Positions 48,804-60,199 of a DNA stretch of 64,000 nt are shown piece by piece. Every line of letters starts with the position of its first letter. The first letter of the stretch is position 1. The stretch comes from Colias croceus. Taxonomy: Eukaryota > Arthropoda > Insecta > Lepidoptera > Pieridae. The notes below the pieces were generated by a model. That model made no database searches. It was given only the letters and a program-made list of their open reading frames with translations, and was not told where the DNA came from. The stretch covers positions 3,978,001-4,042,000 of the forward strand of contig NC_059551.1 in the NCBI RefSeq assembly GCF_905220415.1, in the 5' to 3' direction. The position numbers and the translations under genes are program-made.

Positions 48804-50704
48804 ATGGATTGTACTCTTGTGGAAATGGAAGATAAGGCGTACAGTGTTGACAGTTCCGACGATATCAATATCGAGGAAGAGGAAGACGAACACATTGAGG
48901 AAAATCACAGTAAGTTTCTTTTGGATTTATGTTTGACTTTTCTATGTTTAAACACTATATAATTTTTATTATTCTTTGTTATGTTGTGTGTTTAATTGAT
49001 GGTCAGATAAAAAAATACCTTTTATTTATTAACTAATTTATCTTATAAACAAACACCAATCAAGATAAATGCGTTATCATAATCAGTGGACATAGTCTTT
49101 ATTATTTACATACAATAAGTACGCTGAATTGTCTCGTGTTCACATGTTTTAATTTCATTACATTTTCATATTCTTTGTTTAACGAATATCTAAATTATGC
49201 AATTATAGGTTTCTAATTAATCCTTTTTTTCACAGGCTATCCGCCAGATTTTCCGATCGAAGCTCTTGTGAAGTTAGAGCGGCCGTCACCTCCCTTACCG
49301 ACGCCGCCTAACACACCAACCGACGATACACCACCCGCTGTCGTAGTTTCTCGACACCAGACCTGGCCAGCACCACAATACCCAAACTACAGACCAATGC
49401 AGACCCCATACTCCTACGACAAACAAGTTCCTTACAGCTACCCAGCTGCTTCCTATGTTCCACCCCAAGTTGCCTCCCTTCCTCCATCCGCACCTTACCA
49501 CGCGATGCTGGTCAACCAATGGATAAGAAACGCTGCTTTGTATCACCACTCGTTGAGATACCCGTCCATGGCGCAAAGAATGCCGGGAAGGAACCCACCA
49601 CAAATGAGAGCGCCAGGAGTCCCCGGCACGAGGCCAAAGAAACAATTTATTTGCAAATATTGCAACCGCCAGTTTACGAAATCATACAACCTTCTGATTC
49701 ACGAAAGAACACACACGGATGAGCGTCCCTACTCATGTGACATCTGCGGGAAGGCTTTCAGGAGGCAAGATCATCTTAGAGATCATAGGTAAGTTTCACT
49801 AATGTTTATCATTATATTATAATTTCTTAGTATCCCTACATAATACATCAATTAAAGTAATTCAATCATTGTTAATCGAAAGCGTGAAAATAGAAATAGG
49901 TCCTTCAATTATCTCAATGACTTTACTATAATGTCTCGTTTCTAATGCTAACAACGTGATTTAAGGCGTGTTTCATCGAAGCATTGTGGCGATAAGAAAG
50001 TTAAAAAACGAATTCAAAGTGTAAACCTTTTTGTGAGGTCGCGAGGCGGCCGCACGCGCTCTTCACACAACCGGTTTAGATCTTTACGACGTCCATATCT
50101 GTCTTGCTCCGCCGTCGAACAAATTACATGTTATATTTCTTTGCTTTTACGAGATAGCATTTTCAAATTTTAAATCAATAATGCATCGTATCTAATCGTG
50201 AGAATACGTTTACATTAAGAGGATACACATTGAAACCTAATGCAGTGTAACCGATCCCCGTCTATAAGTGAAAGTTGTACAATATCTTATGTTGATGTTC
50301 TTTTTTACAGGTACATTCATTCTAAACAGAAGCCATTCAAATGTACCGAATGCGGTAAAGGCTTTTGTCAATCGAGAACATTGGCCGTACACAAAATTTT
50401 ACACATGGAAGAGTCGCCCCACAAATGCCCCGTTTGCAACAAAAGTTTCAACCAAAGATCGAACTTGAAAACGCATCTGATGACGCACAGCGAGGCCAAC
50501 AAGCATCATTTAGAACATCTCGAGGGATGTCAAGAGGTTTCATCAACGAGTCAGGTTTCTGACAGTCCTTTATTGGATCTGTCACACAAGCCCACTCCGC
50601 CGCCTCAGGCGTTCCAGCAAATACACGCCAGTCCACAACAATCTCCAGTGGAGGCGCCTAAGAGGCCGTTAGGCTTTTCAATAGAAGACATAATGAAACG
50701 TTAA
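48804..50704 (+). CDS. odd: Odd-skipped C2H2 zinc-finger transcription factor
   Basis: The coding exons are 48804-48909, 49236-49788 and 50311-50704, joined in frame to 350 aa, with GTAAGT donors and pyrimidine-rich acceptors. The first ATG follows an in-frame TAG (48789). The N-terminus is acidic (EEEEDEHIEE, 24-33), then proline-rich (about 52-69), with a NQWIRNAALYHH stretch (129-140). Four C2H2 fingers follow: C175/C178/H191/H195, C203/C206/H219/H223, C231/C234/H247/H251 and C259/C262/H275/H279. Finger 2 (GKAFRRQDHLRDHR) spans the exon 2-3 junction and is diagnostic of the Odd family. The C-terminus ends in an eh1-like FSIEDIM (342-348), a Groucho-binding type motif. Four fingers rather than five favour odd over sob and bowl. 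Family knowledge: a nuclear repressor in segmentation and leg joints. Confidence 0.9.
48910..49235 (+). other. odd intron 1
   Basis: This is a 326-nt AT-rich phase-1 intron with a GTAAGT donor and a tttttttcacag acceptor. Nothing else is recognised in it. Confidence 0.85.
49789..50310 (+). other. odd intron 2 with GC-rich block
   Basis: This is a 522-nt phase-2 intron with a GTAAGT donor and a ttttttacag acceptor. Its middle (about 49960-50120) is clearly GC-richer, with 'gaggtcgcgaggcggccgca', AACCGGTTTA (a Grainyhead-like motif) and TTTACGAC. This looks like a conserved intronic regulatory element rather than filler. The G at each side of the junction makes an AGG arginine codon whether spliced or read through. 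Confidence 0.8.
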
Positions 50705-51120
50705 TAACGTACTGAGTAATTGTAGTTTTAGCCAAACGTGTTTTGTAACTAATGTACAAAGACGTTATTTATTATTTGTAAATCATTTCATTTCTGAGTA
50801 CCTATTCTGCCAAAGATGTATTTCAGTACTATGTAGAATTACAGTATTAGTAGTGTTAAATAGCGCTCAGTGTTAATATGTTCGATTATTAATCTCACTT
50901 CGTTTGTGATTCGTCATCTAAGCTCATTTAATCGCTCGGATTATAGTTCAATCGCTTCATTTTAATGTGTAAAGTTTGATCTTTTCATGCTAAAGACTGA
51001 TTATTGTTTATCATTGTTATGTTTTTTTTAGAGATTTATTTATTGTGATAGAGTTTTATCGTAGGGTGGTTAACTAAAGTTACCAAAAATATTACCGTTG
51101 TTTTAAATAAGTTAATTCCA

Positions 51121-51126
51121 AATAAA
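51121..51126 (+). terminator. Polyadenylation signal of odd
   Basis: AATAAA occurs 417 bp after the stop codon and is followed by GT-rich sequence. It gives a 3' UTR of about 430-450 nt, reasonable for this gene. Later AATAAA motifs exist, so longer transcripts are possible. Confidence 0.5.
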
Positions 51127-51159
51127 CCTATGACTCAGATCATGTTCAATGTACGTTAT

Positions 51160-53460
51160 AGTATTAGTGTATAGTACAGTATTTGTTCCTTGTAAATATT
51201 AGGTTTAGAGTCAGTATTAGATAAGTTAAGAGGCTACTTAAAATAAGAAAAAAGAAAAGAAAGATTATAATTACTTTCCTTGTTTTATTTCCCAGTTGAT
51301 GACGCACTAACTTCATATAAAACACACTCATACCTACCTCAAAACATAAAAAATAACCAAATTAATTAAGTGCACAGTGCACTCTAAAATTTATTAAATT
51401 GATCAACTCACCTTTTTTAGGATTTTTTTATGGCTGATAATAAAACAATACACTTCTAAAACAACCGAAAGAAAAGGCCACGTCTAAACAATGCCGACGT
51501 CCTCATAGGTCATTTTGAACAGGTAGATAAAAATATTCGGTAATATAATCACCAAACTTTTCAAACAATGAAATATCACAAAAATATAATATAATGAACT
51601 GGCTTAGAATATAAATAAATAGATTTATATTTGACTCAAATAAAGCTTGGGTTTTAATTTCTTTATGATACTGATTCATGAAACATAATCATCGTATATA
51701 TGCAACATATTATAACATAGAAATACTTATTAGTGACTATAGAATGATTTTGACTGCATCTAAATTTGAATTAATTAAACATGTTAGTAGTTAAAGTTAA
51801 AATTTATAAAGGCATATAAGATAGATATCTACTTATCCTAAAACTGATATATTTTACAAAAATATAACAGGGGCAGGGCAAAGGATACCTACCTTGTTGT
51901 TACCTTCATATTAACACTAATAATAATTAATTAATGTAGTACCTAACATGGAATAGAAATAAGAGCTAAGTCTAACATACCTTTTGTAAATAAAACTAAT
52001 AACATTCGTCTATGAACTTTCATTTAATTCATGCAATGCATGCATTTTAAAATTCTAAATCCTATAGTACCCTACCTACCCTCACCAACCTATTACAGTT
52101 AGTGTAAATAGATTAATGTATTTATTATAATAAGTAATGTTTCTTTAAAATATAGTCATTCATAAAGTACCAAATCTACTTACTTACGAGTAAATAGTAA
52201 ATACCTACTTACTAAAGTTAATTTCATAATTCATATTTAATATAATCATAATATAATTATAATCAATCATAAATTTTTACCTAAATATAATTTTATTTTA
52301 GTATTCTACAGTAAATTCCCTTAAGAATTAATATCTAGGTACCTACCTGGTTAATAAATTGGTTTAATATCAATAAAATGTTCCGTAATTTATTAAATCG
52401 CAATTGCTTTAATAGGTAACCTATTATCTCAGATTTTATTATTCTGAATGTTTATATATCATAAACTTTCCTAAATACGTTTTTGTAAATAATTACAACG
52501 CTACATCAAAATGTAGAGCAACTTAATACAACATTTTACATCAAAATACTGTTAAATGTCTCTATCATACATAATCGTATAATTCAAACCTAACAAACAA
52601 TAACACATCTTTTAATTTAACCAACCAACCAAAAGAAAACGATTACAAATAGCTACAAATTGGTTATTTCCTCAAGGAAATAATTGGAGCGTAGTTATTT
52701 TTTCATTAATTCTTCGTCGCGCCATCTAGTTTGTCACGCCGGAACTAACGTGTGTCATTTGTCACAACGGGGTGTCGCTACTAGTCACATTTTGTAGAGA
52801 TTATGTTTCTCAACTCTCGCTCTATGTAGAGCGAAATATATTGAATTTTAAGCCTATAAAGTTGAATGTAGAATTAAAATAATGATATTATAATGTAGAG
52901 TGACTATGTATATTTGCAATCAGAATTATTATTTATTAGTTACTATAAGTGATGCGCTATCATTAAATCAATTGAAAATCAATTGAATTGATTGAAAGTT
53001 ATTTATTAACTAAGAATAGTTAATTATTTGAATAACTTATAATATTCAATATAATATAATATTATGTATGTAGTGGATAGATATTGCATATTTTATAATG
53101 AAATTAAAGACGAATTACACAATTGATAGCCATATTAGCCATGTAAGCCATATTGTGATAACATTTTTATCTTTAGTGAGACCAAACAATTATCTAAGGA
53201 ATCACTCGTCTATGGAAACTTTTGTTAAACATAGCAACTTCATAGATAAATTTTATTTTACATAACTATGTAGTAACCAACATTTTTATCATTCCTAGTC
53301 CAAGATTCAGGTATAATTTGATATCTCTTTGTTGTCCTTATTTTACCCAACAACAAAGGCAAACTCACAAACAGCTTCTAAACCTCTTCTCAATTAGGAC
53401 CGTTCAAATCTAAACAATTTTATAAGGGAGGCTTAATTATTTAGATTTAGTGGAAGGATA
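51160..53460. other. Gene-free AT-rich DNA downstream of odd
   Basis: No gene is recognised. A less AT-rich patch at about 52715-52800 ('cgccatctagtttgtcacgc') resembles a repeat fragment. Confidence 0.4.
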
Positions 53461-53469
53461 GAAATTGCC

Positions 53470-53670
53470 TTAGATTACAACCGACGCGGCACGCACGGGT
53501 TTGACAGATGCAACAATTTTGTTCCGTTCTCGTATACGCAATTTAGCAGTCAATGAAAATTGCACAAAACCCATCCGATTGAAGCCTAATCGCTGACGAG
53601 GCCGCGAATTCCATCCAAACATTTTCCCATGACTATTTAGAGTTTTGGATAAACTTCGATAATCGACCAT
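53470..53670 (-). CDS. Unrecognised small ORF, 66 codons
   Basis: It starts at ATG 53670 and is GC-richer than its surroundings. The product is strongly basic, with segments such as GWNSRPRQRLGFNRMGF and KLRIRERNK. I do not recognise the protein. About 100 bp upstream on this strand lies TGCGCAGGCGCA, an NRF1-like motif, which supports a promoter for a housekeeping gene. There is no downstream exon I can join, so it may be a small gene, a first exon, or a repeat fragment. Confidence 0.3.
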   Translation of the reverse strand: MVDYRSLSKTLNSHGKMFGWNSRPRQRLGFNRMGFVQFSLTAKLRIRERNKIVASVKPVRAASVVI

Positions 53671-53772
53671 TTTTTACCTTTTGTCCCAATTAAAACCAAT
53701 TTGGTGAGATTAAATTCGAATTTGGAACTCCGCTGCCATATTTCAAGTTGTTTTGTCTGTCATGCGCCTGCG

Positions 53773-53820
53773 CACTGACCACGGAGTAAATACAATTTGT
53801 ATTTACTCCGTGGCACTGAC
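53773..53820. repeat. 35-bp perfect palindrome with flanking direct repeats
   Basis: The arms CCACGGAGTAAATACAA and its exact complement flank one T (53779-53813). CACTGAC occurs directly on both sides (53773 and 53814). This looks like a tiny hairpin insertion with a 7-bp duplication. Confidence 0.75.
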
Positions 53821-53829
53821 TGACGGTTT

Positions 53830-56800
53830 CGTTGATTTATTAATATATTGTATTGATTTATCGATGATAATTAAAGGAGTTCTATTCTATTTTAGGTTTT
53901 AATTTACGGTTACGGTAGCTTGGTAGAATAAAGTAGGCCAAAAATCATTGTTTTATTGTTTTTTCTACGATTGTGTTTTTTTAGTCAGCCTTTAAAACAT
54001 CTGCCTATATTTTATTACTCACATACTAATACGAATGTAGAGGTACTTACGCAGTTGTAAGGGCCTCCATCACTTATGTACTATGAAAAGGAATGTATGT
54101 AATACTTGTTGAAATCGAAGAATAAACTATATTTACATTACCTACAACTTGAGATACTTTTAATATAGGTACACTCAGGTACAGTTTAAAAATTGTAAAT
54201 TTTACAGTTAGGTACTTATCAAATATGTAATTATTTTTTATTCTTTACATAAAAAGAGACAGCCTAAAACTTCACACTCAATATGCATAGCATCTAGCTA
54301 CAGCTTAAAATAAGTTTTGAAACAATAATGTATAAAAAATATCATCTCTCATTAGTGGAAAGTTCTAAAAAAAACACCAAAATTTTATAGTTATTACGCA
54401 AAAGGTCAAACTCCAAATTAACATAGTAGTGGGCAATTTTGAGTCATAGGTGAACAATAAAATGACTTAATGAAGATTACCCGCCCGCGGCTCCATATCA
54501 AGTAGCTTCACAAAACAAAGGAATTATTTGGATATTTATTACACTTTAGATAATTATCCTCGTTTTTACTGCCGTTTTGATAGAGATTTATGTTAGCTCT
54601 GAGCGATGCCCCTAATGTGCAATCAAATATAAATAACTGTGTACAGTTTGTGTTATATTTGAAGTGGAAATTTACCTATACGGCTATGGATAAATACTTC
54701 TAATTTCTTTTTCAAGAATGAAAATATTAATTTATAAAGAAGGACCAGGATTCATCAATCCATGAAAATTCGTAGAGCCTTCAGTTAAGAAAAATTCTTG
54801 GCTTTTAAGTAGGTAGTACCTATTATATTATCTATGGATATCCTGATATCCATTCTACCGGCATAAGTTTAACTTACGAGAATTTAAAGGATAATCAAGA
54901 AAAGAGATTCGTCGTGTGATACACGCATGCGATGCGGCATTTTAGAACAGTAGATATAATAACAAAAACAATTCTAGGCTCAACAGTAGGTTGTATTAAA
55001 AATATCTGAGTCATTCTAACCCAACCAATAAATTCCAAACATTTCTTCAATTTAAACCCGAATTTTAGTAAATTTCCCGTATTTATTTCACAAAACCGTT
55101 GGCGCACGCGCCTCAAGCCGCACACGCAATCTGATTGACAGCTGTCAATCACCACAAATCATCGGTATAATAGGTTCATTTCGGCCAATTAGACCCGAGT
55201 CGCACCCACTATGGGTGAAATAAACCCATGACCTAATATGAATATTGAATATTAAACGTTCTGTATTATTATTGTATTATACATCTGAAACTGTTTTTTT
55301 TTTTACGTTTGTATAGGTATGGCAAAATTTACAGTATGAGACGAAAGATAGATACGATTGAAGGATCAGATTCAGGGATAGGATTACCTGAGAATTTGTA
55401 GAGATTTTATACTATTAGGTACCTACTGTTTGTGTTTTAAATTTAGGCATATAGAACAAGAGATGTGATTCTCTGGACCTTATATCAATCCTGAATTAAA
55501 ACTGTTATAGGTAGGTATATTCAGATAATTGAATTTGTTTTTTTTTTAATCATAGGTAGTCACTTAAATTATTCCATAAAATATCGAAATTGCCATCAGT
55601 TTCAGACACAACAATTTAAATATTTCTCGTCTTTATTAAAAAGGATTGACTGTGTTTGTACCGCTTATGCCTTATAAGAAGTGTAGAAATAACGGAATCA
55701 TTTAATTATTGTATTAAACAAAATATAAATAACAAAGATACTAATACTATGATGTTGATCTTCTCTCTATTATGCTAAACTCTGATTAATTAACTTTCAT
55801 CACAATGTTTTGCCGCATTAAATCATATTACTACAGCATTTCGTAAGGTTTACATACACACTTCAAGTAACAAAGCATGTTGATACCTTCACGTCAAAAT
55901 CTTTCGAAGATTGACAAGCCGACAACTGAAATTAGTCTCACGTCATCTATTTATTAAACTGCACCTGGATTTTAAACCTTATTGCAATAACAATAAAGCC
56001 TTCGATAAACATCAAAGGGCAATGTCACAATAACGATAGACGTGCACACGTCAAACAAAAATTTGGAATGGGTTAAAATTAAATCTTCTTTTGATTTCAA
56101 GTTTTTGAATGAAATTTAGAAAATTATGTTGATGTTGTGTTTTTAGTAGGAGAAATAAAATGTACATTATGCAGTGATTTATATTAATTTTACTTTTGAT
56201 CGTTGCCAGTGCTACAATATAGAACAAAAAACACAAGATTTTCCCCTTTTTACTTTAGCCCAAGCCCAGGCTGAGCCAAAATAACGTTTTACAAGGAAAG
56301 ATCTAGAATAATGTCATCAGAAATTTGCTTTATTTTCCACCTTTTTATTTCTAAATATTGTGCCGATCATCGGAGAACATCACCGTCGTCTTCTTCATCA
56401 TAGCATCATATTTGCTTTACTACCAATGTTCTTCAAAGTCTTCTTCTAAGATTATTTAATTGAATTGGTATACTTTTAAACAATACTAGCGAAGGAGGTG
56501 GTTTCAACCATTATTACAGTCACACTCTATGTCTTGAAAACTATATTTTGTTTTTAATTTTATATTCTTAGCATTGACGTTTGCGTGTATATAATTGCTA
56601 CGCTATATAATTTGTAATTGCTCCAAAATAGACCCTACAATTAAATGCATAATAACCGAATAATTAGACCAATCTCTTAATCGGAATTAAATCTGTCAGT
56701 TTCTAAGTAATAGCAGGTAAATAGAAAAGGGTTCTATCCTTCAAGAACGTATAATTATTTGAGATCAAAATGTGATGTGCGGTTTCGGGGTTATTAAATA

Positions 56801-59120
56801 GAATTTGGAACAAATGTGCTTATAATAGTCTTGAAATGATACGGCAATAGATGATGATAATTTTGTTATGACGAATTTTGCAGTATCTCTGGATATTATC
56901 GTCAGACGTGCCTTCCGTATGTTTTTTGTAAATATACTTTGTGCGAGCAATTTGACGGGCGTTTTAATATAAATAATGATCGGTTTATGACATTTTAATG
57001 GTGCAAAATAGAGATTTATGAGGCCATTTTGCTACAATGAAATGTTTGTCTAATTATTGGGGAGATGATGATGTAGGTGTGTCATTGGGTTTTGGATGCG
57101 GTCAGCAGAAGTCTTTATCCTTCTTTATTGCGTTTAATTTGAGGAAATTGTTACTTTACCATCCCTTACCATACCTTTTTCTTAACTTTTACTTATTCCA
57201 AATGCAATAGATTTAAGACAGGCTAATCATCCAGAATGACAATGACAAGAGTTTATTCTTAATTTAAAAAAAAATTGAATAAATGTACGAATAAATATTA
57301 TAATTTATTCCTACAGTACCCGTACAAATAGTCACTTCGTAGATTAAAATAAATGCCAAAAGTATTTTACTAAGCAATGTGCTTTATTTTAACTGCACGA
57401 TATATTATGATATAATTAATTAATAACAATTAATAAATGAAACGCAATATTGACACCCCAACTAATTTTCAACTGGCGTTACTTTTTCCCTAATACTTTG
57501 CCAGCTAATCTTTAGGCGCCAGTATTCACGAGCCGTTCAGAAACTAATCAATGTAACCAATGATTACCACTTCTCGATTGTTAGAGGGTAGAAGTTAAAG
57601 TAAACTACTAAATAACATTCTATTAGGGTCGTATTTTGTGATACATTTTTTTTATTATTTGAAATTATAGCGTATGTTTAGCGGAGGTTTATAGCTTGGT
57701 ACCTAAATAAGTAAAAATACTTATTTAGAAAAGCTTACACAAAGCCACCAAGAACTAGCATGTTTATTAATTCAACTAGTGTTCAAACAATTTTAACAAC
57801 CGTATTCCGAATATGATTTCATTCTAGGCAACATTCGTCTCTTAGTGGATGCAATAACAACATTTCGTATAAGTTCATTGGAGTACCTTCCTACGAATTT
57901 TGTATATTCCATTGAATTACCAGAAAATGTTTCCTTTTTCACGGAAACCGACCAGCCACGGAGACTGCTGAAGCTAACTAAAACATAATATCATAGAGAT
58001 ATATAAATACACATTTAACATCTTAGTTTCTAGGTTAATTTTTATTATAAACCTATATATGCAACCAACGTAGATAATATACCTACAATTAGAAAGAGAG
58101 CGAAATTCATTCATTCGCATTATCGTATCCTGCGATAATCACTTTGCTCTTTAAAAAATAAATAAATATATGTCTATAGTTTTGTTTCTGTTGGTCCATT
58201 CACTCAGACTATCATTATAACGAGAAGAACCATTTATTTTTTGCGCCGTTTTATGAATGATCTCTTACAGTTGCGAATTTTGTGATTTCATTGTATTTTA
58301 CGACGCAAAAAACTAAGCTTCCACTATCCACACCGATCTTATGTTGTTATAAATTATGTTTAATTAGTACAGTCTTATAATTTCAAATGTGAATTTTAAC
58401 ATTTTTTGTTGGATAATGTTTTGGTTTAATGACGTTTCCATTGTATTAGCGCCGACGTTTGTATGTGTTTTTACATTCATTTTGTATATTTACACATTTT
58501 CTTAAACATTCGAAATGTACTATAATGTATATTGCTGTAACATTACAGACTGCCTGAACAATTTTAGTAACACGGTGATGATAATTAGGTACCTATATAT
58601 AATTATAAGGTACGTATTATCTTACAAAGTTCACTATTTCCTTGAAATATCTGTTGAAACAATTCATATAAACACGTGTGCTAACGCACTTACACATCTT
58701 TAATCGTGAGAAATTTACAGCACGACTTTCATATTACCCACCACAGACGAACACATTTGTTTCATACAAGTACAGCTGATAAATTATCAAGATAAAGGTC
58801 ATAGGTGCTCTTTACTACCGTTCAAAGTATTTTTATTGTGTCACAGCTAGAAATATAATGCAGGGGACGCGTGCTATGATGACGCGATAAAGAACTAACT
58901 GACGCATTTTTTGCTTTTTTTTTTCAGATAAACGTGGAAATAGCGAAGGAATTCCTGTTGTGTTTTAAATGAGATTGGACGTATTAGGTAACTTACTGAC
59001 GAATAAGAATATATCAATAATGCATTAAACGAGGAGATAAGCCTTCTTGCGCATTAAGTTAAACCATAACTGAAGTTTCAGAGTCGATAATAATGAATAT
59101 TAATCTTCGTAGATTTGTGT
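53830..59120. other. Gene-free DNA, possible odd downstream regulatory domain
   Basis: No gene is recognised. The most structured block is 55090-55215: GC-richer, with 'ggcgcacgcgcctcaagccg', the palindrome at 55133-55150, a Runt-like ACCACA and a small ATGGGT/ACCCAT inverted repeat. Short frames at 54895-55155, 56051-56236, 56765-56950 and 58515-58703 have no domain. Confidence 0.4.
55133..55150. promoter_or_regulatory. 18-bp palindrome, Meis/TGIF-type double site
   Basis: GATTGACAGCTGTCAATC is a perfect palindrome containing TGACAGCTGTCA, two inverted TGACA half sites. This is the known preferred dimer site of TALE homeodomain proteins (Meis/Homothorax and TGIF/Achintya-Vismay). Binding here is inferred. 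Confidence 0.4.
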
Positions 59121-59480
59121 GGGAACTAAAGTCTTAATCGTTCATAACAGTGGGTAAAAAGAATAAAAACAGTGTTACCATCAAAGACCGCGGACCCAAA
59201 AAGTAACCGAAATCCACCTGCACCAGTAACACCCAGAGCATTAAGCCACAGCACGACTCGCCTGAAGCCAAGTCGCTTATTAGGGATGTACCACGCACCT
59301 GTGTGAATATTTTCATAATCCTCCTAATTAGAGGTTTGCGGATATTCCCAAAGAACGCCGAAAGCCAAACGGTTGAGCCTTACTGTGGAGGCAATAAATT
59401 GTTCGACATTTGACCCCAACTTTTTTTTGGTATTCGCCCTCTGGCTGTCTTCATCCGTAAGGTTTGGAAAGTTCACAGAG
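59120..59480 (-). repeat. Probable retroelement-derived fragment
   Basis: A GC-richer segment carries a 60-codon minus-strand frame (59316-59134) with a hydrophobic product (LMLWVLLVQVDFGYFLG, LFLFFLPTV). Its composition differs from the flanks, and the phrase GACTTGGCTTCAGGCGAGTC looks like repeat sequence. No catalytic domain is visible. It could be a retrotransposon UTR or a conserved non-coding segment. Confidence 0.3.
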
Positions 59481-59815
59481 TATCTAGTGTAGTTTCACTG
59501 CTGTAATTAACAATAATGTAAAGGATTGGACAGACTAGTTACGGATTTAACAATGTAAAAGTTTATTATACAGTCAGAGTGCATATTCATGCAGACGAGT
59601 CGTTAATAAAGTACTTAATTTGCATGCTTGCTAGGTTGCGAATCGATCAAGATTGCAATACACATTGCTATAACGTTTTATAAAGTTCATGGCTTTTTAA
59701 CATTTCTCTTATTATATTGCAATTGTAAGTGTGCAAAATGTACAACATGTTCAAATCGTATAATGATTGTTGAATTTCAAACAAACGATATCGTAAAACA
59801 ATTTCCCTCACGATA

Positions 59816-60199
59816 GTGCCACATAAATCCCGGGTCGAAGCTTGCTCTCTGCTCACTAATGTCGAAAATATTTATCGCAACCATCGTCAACTGTGGCGTT
59901 CGCCCGAGGGCTACCCGCCTCGCCGTCAAGTTCCCACGTGTTCCGAATGCTTGGATTGCGTGCGACCTCTTACACCACTCCGTAAGGTACGACCAACGCT
60001 AAATCTGTATCATTATCGTGATCAACAACCGCAGTATCGTCACTTTTATCTCCTGGACTTTGTTTGTCTGTGCCTTTTTTATTATGTGGAGCGGCGATTG
60101 CTGCTGCAGTGGGTCTACCGTTTGCTTCAGGCTAGTTTTGGAGATCGGTTCTCACCTACGATTTACCGTGGGATCTTACTAGGAATTTTTTGTAGGTGA
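59816..60199 (+). CDS. Unrecognised 127-codon ORF
   Basis: This is the longest open frame outside odd and the retrotransposons, in a GC-richer stretch (59820-60180). The first half is polar with a CSECLDC cysteine cluster (residues 42-48). The second half has a hydrophobic run, LLDFVCLCLFYY. A GTAAGG donor-like motif lies near 59982. I do not recognise a family. It may be a lineage-specific gene, an exon, or a conserved non-coding block that happens to be open. Confidence 0.2.
   Translation: MPHKSRVEACSLLTNVENIYRNHRQLWRSPEGYPPRRQVPTCSECLDCVRPLTPLRKVRPTLNLYHYRDQQPQYRHFYLLDFVCLCLFYYVERRLLLQWVYRLLQASFGDRFSPTIYRGILLGIFCR

Noticed and set aside
49295..49722. Antisense and alternate-frame ORFs over odd exon 2
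   Set aside because: Shadows of the odd coding exon.
50240..50310. ATG upstream of odd exon 3 extending its frame
   Set aside because: This is intron sequence; the tttttacag acceptor at 50310 splices in frame to exon 2 within zinc finger 2.
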